Source of the DNA: Lachnospiraceae bacterium
Lineage (GTDB): Bacteria; Bacillota_A; Clostridia; Lachnospirales; Lachnospiraceae
Assembly: GCA_017614185.1 (NCBI GenBank)
Contig: JAGACI010000060.1
Location: 1 to 9,839 of the forward strand
Length of the DNA: 9,839 nt
Direction of reading: 5' to 3'
A program made the translations under genes and the position numbers. This document shows, in pieces, positions 6,346-9,839 of the stretch (its first letter is position 1; each line of letters opens with the position of its first letter). Under the pieces are notes generated by a model that saw only the letters and a list, made by a program, of their open reading frames with translations, searched no databases and had not been told where the DNA came from.

Positions 6346-6637
6346 GCACATTCCCGGACAGGATTATGAGGCACTTGGCCTTGTAAAAGGTACAGTTGTT
6401 CAGTCCAAGAACTTTGGACGCGATTTCATGGCAGGCATGAAGACCCTTGTCGGCGGCGAAATCAAAGGTTACACAGAGATGCTAAATGAGGCTCGTCAGA
6501 TTGCTACAAAGCGTATGGTTGACGAAGCTGAAGCAATGGGCGCTGATGCAGTTGTAGGTGTAAGATATGGCTCATCTGCAGTTATGCAGGGTGCAGCTGA
6601 GGTTGTTGCTTTCGGAACAGCTGTTAAATTCAAATAA
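6326..6637 (+). CDS. ybjQ: YbjQ/UPF0145 (DUF74) family protein
   Basis: A 103-residue protein of the YbjQ/UPF0145 family, small proteins that form ring-like pentamers and are often labelled putative heavy-metal-binding. Family landmarks are the N-terminal strand followed by LGLVKGTVVQSKNFGRDF (residues 18-35), the GGEIKGYTEMLNEAR segment (43-57), the helix with MVDEAEAMGADAVVGVRY (64-81) and the final strand EVVAFGTAVKF. It has no cysteine and only one histidine (His8), so the metal-binding label is not supported by visible ligands. AGGAGG at 6312-6317 sits 8 nt before this ATG, inside the end of the regulator gene, so the two are translated as one unit. Its role is unknown; it is probably the target of the upstream MerR protein. 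Confidence 0.87.
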   Translation: MKLVSIEHIPGQDYEALGLVKGTVVQSKNFGRDFMAGMKTLVGGEIKGYTEMLNEARQIATKRMVDEAEAMGADAVVGVRYGSSAVMQGAAEVVAFGTAVKFK

Positions 6638-6649
6638 GAAAGTATTTAA

Positions 6650-6681
6650 AAAATCCCGAGAGTTTTGACTCTCGGGATTTT
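6650..6681. terminator. Bidirectional Rho-independent terminator
   Basis: AAAATCCCGAGAG (6650-6662) pairs perfectly with CTCTCGGGATTTT (6669-6681) around a six-base loop TTTTGA, giving a 13-bp stem with a GC-rich core. T-rich sequence follows on the + strand, and the A-run before the stem supplies a U-tract on the - strand. It lies between the converging ybjQ-family and PHP genes, 12 nt after the stop of the first and 9 nt from the stop of the second, so it can end transcription of both. Confidence 0.92.
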
Positions 6682-6690
6682 GTGTTTTAA

Positions 6691-7509
6691 TTACAGTTTT
6701 TTGTATTCGGGGATGCGGTTTTCGAAGATGGTGTAATATTTGAATCCGCACTCTTTTAACATGTCTTCTGCGACATTAAAGTCAGCAGCAACGTCCTCAG
6801 GCTTATGTGCATCGGAACCGATTGTGACAATCTCACCGCCTAAAGATTTATATTTCTTCAGGATATCGATGTGTGGATGTGCAAACCCTAATCCCTTTCT
6901 TAAACCTGCCGTATTAATCTCGATACCTTTCTCGTTATCCAGAAGTTCTTCAAGCATCTTATCGAAGAGATCTCTGTATTTCTCATAAGAGTAATTCTTA
7001 TCCTTGCTTGCCCCATATCTTACAACGTAATCAAGATGTCCGTAGACATCAAAGTTTTTAAACTTTTTAATGTTTTCAAGCTCAGTTTCAAAATACTCTC
7101 TGTAGGCTTCCTCGTCGGTGCGGTCAGCATAGAACTCCGGCACAACTATATCCATTCCTCTTACAACGTGAGAAGAAGCGATTATGAAATCAAAATCGAA
7201 GGCTTTTGCATATGCTGCAATCTCTTTTAGACAAGAAGTCTGAATTCCAAGCTCTATACCGAATAAAAGTTTAATTTTACCTTCGTATTCATCCCTCATC
7301 TTAAGAAGTTCATAAAGGTATGAATCAGTGTTTACTTCGAATCCATCTTTAGGAATATCGTCTACTCCGGGGTACCCTAAATCCATATGCTCGGTAAAGC
7401 ACATATGGGTAAGTCCCTTTGAAAGACCTGCCTCAATCATGTCCTTCATGGGAGCCTTGGAATCTCCGGAAAAATATGAATGCATATGATAATCTGCTGT
7501 GATAGCCAT
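6691..7509 (-). CDS. PHP-domain phosphoesterase, histidinol-phosphatase (HisJ/HisK) type
   Basis: A 272-residue PHP-domain protein, close to the usual length of PHP-type histidinol-phosphatases, which release phosphate from L-histidinol phosphate. The trinuclear metal residues appear in order: DYHMHSYFSGD (residues 6-16; His8, His10, Asp16), FTEHMD (38-43; His41), FGIELG (83-88; Glu86), ASSHVV (111-116; His114), YGHLDYV (156-162; His158) and IGSDAH (230-235; Asp233, His235). All expected ligands are present, so it should be active. No other histidine biosynthesis gene is nearby, so a different phosphate ester is possible. AAAGGAGG (complement of 7515-7522) is 5 nt before the start codon, an excellent ribosome site. 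The gene is monocistronic: its own promoter lies upstream and the shared terminator follows. Confidence 0.87.
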   Translation of the reverse strand: MAITADYHMHSYFSGDSKAPMKDMIEAGLSKGLTHMCFTEHMDLGYPGVDDIPKDGFEVNTDSYLYELLKMRDEYEGKIKLLFGIELGIQTSCLKEIAAYAKAFDFDFIIASSHVVRGMDIVVPEFYADRTDEEAYREYFETELENIKKFKNFDVYGHLDYVVRYGASKDKNYSYEKYRDLFDKMLEELLDNEKGIEINTAGLRKGLGFAHPHIDILKKYKSLGGEIVTIGSDAHKPEDVAADFNVAEDMLKECGFKYYTIFENRIPEYKKL

Positions 7510-7541
7510 AAGTACCTCCTTTATTTCTGCGATACCTACTA

Positions 7542-7570
7542 ATCATAAATGAAATGCCTATAAAACGCAA
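7542..7570 (-). promoter_or_regulatory. Candidate promoter of the PHP gene
   Basis: Read on the - strand, TTGCGT (complement of 7565-7570) and TATGAT (complement of 7542-7547) are separated by exactly 17 bp. The -10 matches the housekeeping sigma consensus in five of six positions; the -35 keeps the TTG core only. Transcription would start around 7535, giving a leader of about 25 nt that contains the strong ribosome site. The position and strand fit the divergent PHP gene. Confidence 0.6.
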
Positions 7571-7577
7571 TAAGTCA

Positions 7578-7596
7578 CACAATTTCATTAATTGTG
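7578..7596. repeat. Inverted repeat in the divergent promoter region
   Basis: CACAATT (7578-7584) and AATTGTG (7590-7596) are perfect complements around a five-base spacer TCATT. It lies just upstream of the PHP gene's -35 and overlaps the possible -35 zone of the HD-GYP gene, so it could be an operator acting on either gene. A second AT-only dyad, ATTATT-GA-AATAAT, follows at 7600-7613. No known regulator is recognised from these sequences, and short AT-rich dyads are common by chance. Confidence 0.35.
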
Positions 7597-7623
7597 GAGA
7601 TTATTGAAATAATGTGCTAAAAT
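7595..7623 (+). promoter_or_regulatory. Candidate extended -10 promoter of the HD-GYP gene
   Basis: TAAAAT (7618-7623) preceded by TG at 7615-7616 with one base between forms an extended -10 element. TGGAGA (7595-7600), 17 bp upstream, is a weak -35. The predicted start of transcription falls at about 7630, the first base of the HD-GYP start codon. This would make the transcript nearly leaderless, which is unusual for this group, so the promoter or the start codon should be treated as tentative. Confidence 0.42.
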
Positions 7624-7629
7624 CGGGGT

Positions 7630-9390
7630 ATGAAGCGCTTGGATTCAGTATTAAAACTTGAATTTATATACGTACTTCTCATGGCAATTGCTCTTTTTGT
7701 CTATGCCTTTTTTTCAAAGGGCGTCCTCGGAGAAGCATACATTGGCTCATTTGAGGTAAATGAGCTTAACGAAGGGTGGACATTGGCCAATCCTGACGGT
7801 GAGATCAAAAGAGATGTCAAGCTTCCGATAACGGTAGACGGAGAGGCGGGCAAATCTTACACCCTTACAAACACACTTCCCGATGATGTGTGTGACGGCG
7901 CGAGAGTATGTATAAGAGCCACAAGACAGAATATCCGTATCCTTGTTAATGACCAGGATAGGGGTTTATATCGTTCGGTCAATTTTAACGGCACGAGAGA
8001 AGCTGCTGTGAGCGGAAACGCCATAGCGGATTTAAGAGACGGGGATGCCGGCAAATCAATAAAGATTGTAGTTACGGCCATAAGAAGCGAATCACAGCGA
8101 ATAAGTGAAGTTACATACGGATATGGAAACAATGTATGGTTTCCTTATATAAAGAGCAATATGGTAACGATAATTGTGGCATGCTTTCTTGTCGTTGGCG
8201 GTCTTATTACAATTATTGCCTACTTTATTATAAGGAAGAAGATTGAAACTGCCGATGCGATTGCTTATCTAGCGCTTGTAATGTTTGTAGACGGTCTTTG
8301 GATTATAAGCGAATCCCCCATAAGACAGATTATCTTCAATGCACCCTCATACACGAGTATTTTTGCATTCCTGCTCGTTGAAAGTATGGCTGCCTTTGGC
8401 GCAATGTATTTTAATGCAGTCCAGGAACATCGTTACGAAAAGATTTATGTAACGTTAGAGACGATTCTTCTTGTGCAGCTTTTTATCAATACAATTCTTC
8501 ACTTTACGGGTGTTGTAGATTATTTTGACACTTTGATTTTCTCCCACATCTGGAGCGGAATCACAATCCTTGCGGGTATTGTATGCCTGGCTATTGATAT
8601 TAAGAACGGATATGTCAGAAGATATGCCGTGATTTCATTTGGAATGCTTGTGCTTTTAGTATCGGGAGCATTCGAACTTGTTGTTTTCTATGCGGGCACG
8701 ATGAAGCTTGGAGCTTTTCTTGGTCTCGGACTTATGACCCTTCTTGGAACAACCGCTATTCAGACTATCAAAAATGCGATAGCACGGGTCGAAGAGCGAA
8801 GAATCGTTTCCGAAAAGATGAATGAGGCTACATTCAAGACTATCGCAAGCACCATCGATGCCAAGGACGAGTATACGGGCGGTCACTCGGAAAGAGTCGG
8901 AGAGTACGCAAGAAAAATAGCCATACGGATGGCAGATGAGTATAATTTTACGGAAGAAGACTTTAGCAGAATTCACTACATCGGTCTTATGCATGATATC
9001 GGAAAGATCGGAGTTCCTGATGGTGTGCTTAACAAGAACGGACGCCTTGACGATGAAGAGTTCGCACTTATGAAGCAGCACACCGTAATAGGAGACGATA
9101 TTTTAAAGAACCTTGGAAGTGTTCCGGGACTTAAAGACGGTGTAAGACATCACCATGAAAGATATGACGGAAAAGGTTATCCGGACGGACTTAAGGAAAA
9201 AGAGATTTCTCCTTATGCAAGAATTCTTTGCATAGCCGACAGTTTTGATGCCATGACCAGTGACCGTATATACAGAAAGAAGCTTACGAGAGAGCAGGTT
9301 ATAAACGAAATTGAGAAGAACAGAGGCGCACAATTTGCTCCGGAGGTGGCTGACGCGGTACTTGAAATGATAAAAGAAGGCATTATTTGA
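7630..9390 (+). CDS. Membrane HD-GYP cyclic-di-GMP phosphodiesterase with 7TM sensor
   Basis: A 586-residue receptor enzyme. One N-terminal membrane helix (about 11-30) is followed by an extracytoplasmic beta-rich domain (about 31-172), seven predicted membrane helices between about 176 and 380 in the manner of 7TMR-DISM receptors, a short coiled linker (382-400) and a cytoplasmic HD-GYP domain (about 402-586). The HD-GYP motifs are intact: TGGHSERVGEYA (416-427), LMHDIGKIGVPD (453-464, His455-Asp456), KQHTVIG (482-488), HHHERYDGKGYPDGL (507-521, containing the GYP signature), IADSFDAMTSDRIYR (535-549) and GAQFAPEV (566-573). It should therefore hydrolyse c-di-GMP in response to an external signal. 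Only a weak GGGG (7625-7628) precedes the ATG, yet starting at the next Met (18) would break the first membrane helix, so 7630 is kept. No clear terminator follows. Confidence 0.9.
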   Translation: MKRLDSVLKLEFIYVLLMAIALFVYAFFSKGVLGEAYIGSFEVNELNEGWTLANPDGEIKRDVKLPITVDGEAGKSYTLTNTLPDDVCDGARVCIRATRQNIRILVNDQDRGLYRSVNFNGTREAAVSGNAIADLRDGDAGKSIKIVVTAIRSESQRISEVTYGYGNNVWFPYIKSNMVTIIVACFLVVGGLITIIAYFIIRKKIETADAIAYLALVMFVDGLWIISESPIRQIIFNAPSYTSIFAFLLVESMAAFGAMYFNAVQEHRYEKIYVTLETILLVQLFINTILHFTGVVDYFDTLIFSHIWSGITILAGIVCLAIDIKNGYVRRYAVISFGMLVLLVSGAFELVVFYAGTMKLGAFLGLGLMTLLGTTAIQTIKNAIARVEERRIVSEKMNEATFKTIASTIDAKDEYTGGHSERVGEYARKIAIRMADEYNFTEEDFSRIHYIGLMHDIGKIGVPDGVLNKNGRLDDEEFALMKQHTVIGDDILKNLGSVPGLKDGVRHHHERYDGKGYPDGLKEKEISPYARILCIADSFDAMTSDRIYRKKLTREQVINEIEKNRGAQFAPEVADAVLEMIKEGII

Positions 9391-9411
9391 TGTTTTTTTA
9401 TTTATTTGGGC

Positions 9412-9440
9412 TTGATTTTACATATGAAATTATGTAGAAT
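9412..9440 (+). promoter_or_regulatory. Promoter of gap
   Basis: TTGATT (9412-9417) and TAGAAT (9435-9440) are separated by 17 bp. The -35 matches the housekeeping consensus in four of six positions and the -10 in five of six. It starts 21 nt after the HD-GYP stop codon, and transcription should begin near 9447, giving a leader of roughly 78 nt before the gap start codon. A strong promoter is expected for a glycolytic gene. Confidence 0.75.
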
Positions 9441-9447
9441 ATTGGTG

Positions 9448-9465
9448 CTGACAAAATTTTATCAA
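9448..9465. promoter_or_regulatory. Candidate Rex-like operator at the gap transcription start
   Basis: CTGACAAAATTTTATCAA is a near-perfect dyad (TGACAAAA against TTTTATCA, one mismatched pair) placed right at or just after the expected transcription start. Read on the other strand, TTGATAAAATTTTGTCAG agrees with the clostridial Rex-box form TTGTTAA-N4-TTAACAA at 10 of 14 fixed positions by my count. Rex senses NADH/NAD+ and is known to control gap in several Firmicutes. The match is imperfect, so this is a candidate only. Confidence 0.35.
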
Positions 9466-9487
9466 TCCGTGTAACTGGTTGGTAGAA

Positions 9488-9510
9488 AAAATAAATACTT
9501 AATTTATTTT
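9488..9510 (+). other. AT-only hairpin adjoining the gap ribosome site
   Basis: AAAATAAAT (9488-9496) and ATTTATTTT (9502-9510) are perfect complements around a five-base loop ACTTA. The stem ends exactly where the ribosome site AGGAGG (9511-9516) begins. With nine A-T pairs only, it would be marginally stable. It might stabilise the 5' end or keep the ribosome site open, or it may be chance in AT-rich sequence. Confidence 0.3.
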
Positions 9511-9524
9511 AGGAGGAAACTAAA

Positions 9525-9839
9525 ATGGCAGTTAAAGTAGCAATTAATGGTTTCGGCCGTATCGGTCGTCTTGCATTCAGACAGATGTTTGGTGCAGAAG
9601 GATATGAGGTTGTAGCAATCAACGATTTAACATCTCCCAAGATGTTAGCTCACCTTCTTAAGTATGATTCTTCACAGGGTAAGTACGCACTTGCAGATCA
9701 GGTAACAGCAGGTGAGGATTCTATCACTGTTGCAGGCAAGACTCTTAAGATCTACAAAGAGCCCGATGCTAATAACTGTCCTTGGAAGGAGCTTGACGTA
9801 GACGTTGTTCTTGAGTGCTCAGGCTTCTATACATCTAAG
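9525..9839 (+). CDS. gap: Glyceraldehyde-3-phosphate dehydrogenase, type I (partial, cut by window end)
   Basis: The first 105 codons of NAD-dependent glyceraldehyde-3-phosphate dehydrogenase, the cytoplasmic glycolytic enzyme that oxidises and phosphorylates glyceraldehyde-3-phosphate to 1,3-bisphosphoglycerate. The Rossmann nucleotide motif [16 protein letters not shown] is at residues 4-19, VVAINDLT (residues 29-36) carries the Asp that favours NAD, and [12 protein letters not shown] (42-53) and [11 protein letters not shown] (94-104) are family signatures. The catalytic Cys lies beyond the edge; the full protein is normally about 335-340 residues. AGGAGG (9511-9516) is 8 nt before the ATG. 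The codon choice is noticeably more uniform than in neighbouring genes, as expected for a highly expressed gene. It has its own promoter upstream. Confidence 0.96.
   Translation, partial: MAVKVAINGFGRIGRLAFRQMFGAEGYEVVAINDLTSPKMLAHLLKYDSSQGKYALADQVTAGEDSITVAGKTLKIYKEPDANNCPWKELDVDVVLECSGFYTSK

Noticed and set aside
8656..9081. A 141-codon open frame on the - strand inside the HD-GYP gene.
   Set aside because: It covers conserved HD-domain codons on the other strand and has no domain of its own.
9391..9411. A T-rich run after the HD-GYP stop as a terminator.
   Set aside because: I could not find a GC-rich stem before the T-run, so only the U-tract half of a terminator is present.

Overview
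The window looks like chromosomal DNA from an anaerobic Firmicute of the class Clostridia, most probably a Lachnospiraceae relative (Butyrivibrio/Roseburia/Eubacterium type). The basis is moderately AT-rich coding sequence, strong AGGAGG-type ribosome sites, tightly packed operons, a GH13_18 phosphorylase of the gut-Clostridia type, and an HD-GYP receptor with a 7TM sensor. The genus is inferred by eye and not proven.

Region 1 (1-5602, + strand) is a six-gene operon whose genes are spaced by 16 nt or less or overlap, and which probably continues upstream of the window. In order it encodes a divergent Nif3/DUF34 metal protein, a DUF3237 (UPF0311) protein, a serine esterase, a P-loop small-molecule kinase of unassigned substrate, a GH13 subfamily 18 (sucrose-phosphorylase-type) enzyme, and a second, two-domain CE1-type esterase. 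None of the products shows a signal peptide. The simplest reading is cytoplasmic catabolism of an imported, possibly acylated, alpha-glucoside: esterases remove acyl groups, the phosphorylase splits the glucoside to glucose-1-phosphate plus an acceptor, and the kinase phosphorylates the acceptor or the substrate. This combination is the most novel-looking content of the window.

Region 2 (5626-6681, + strand) is a two-gene unit: a MerR-family regulator with two C-terminal transmembrane helices, overlapping a YbjQ-family (DUF74) protein. It is driven by a textbook MerR promoter, with a 19-bp spacer filled by a perfect 10-bp inverted repeat, so autoregulation is likely. A strong bidirectional terminator closes it and also ends the convergent gene.

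Region 3 (6691-7509, - strand) is a PHP-domain phosphoesterase of the histidinol-phosphatase type. A 120-nt divergent promoter region separates it from a + strand HD-GYP cyclic-di-GMP phosphodiesterase (7630-9390), which carries an extracytoplasmic sensor and a 7TM module.

Region 4 (9391-9839) holds a good promoter, a candidate Rex-like redox operator and a 5' leader in front of gap (glyceraldehyde-3-phosphate dehydrogenase), which is cut by the window edge. No tRNA, rRNA, mobile element or CRISPR array was seen. No stretch over 300 bases lacks a gene.
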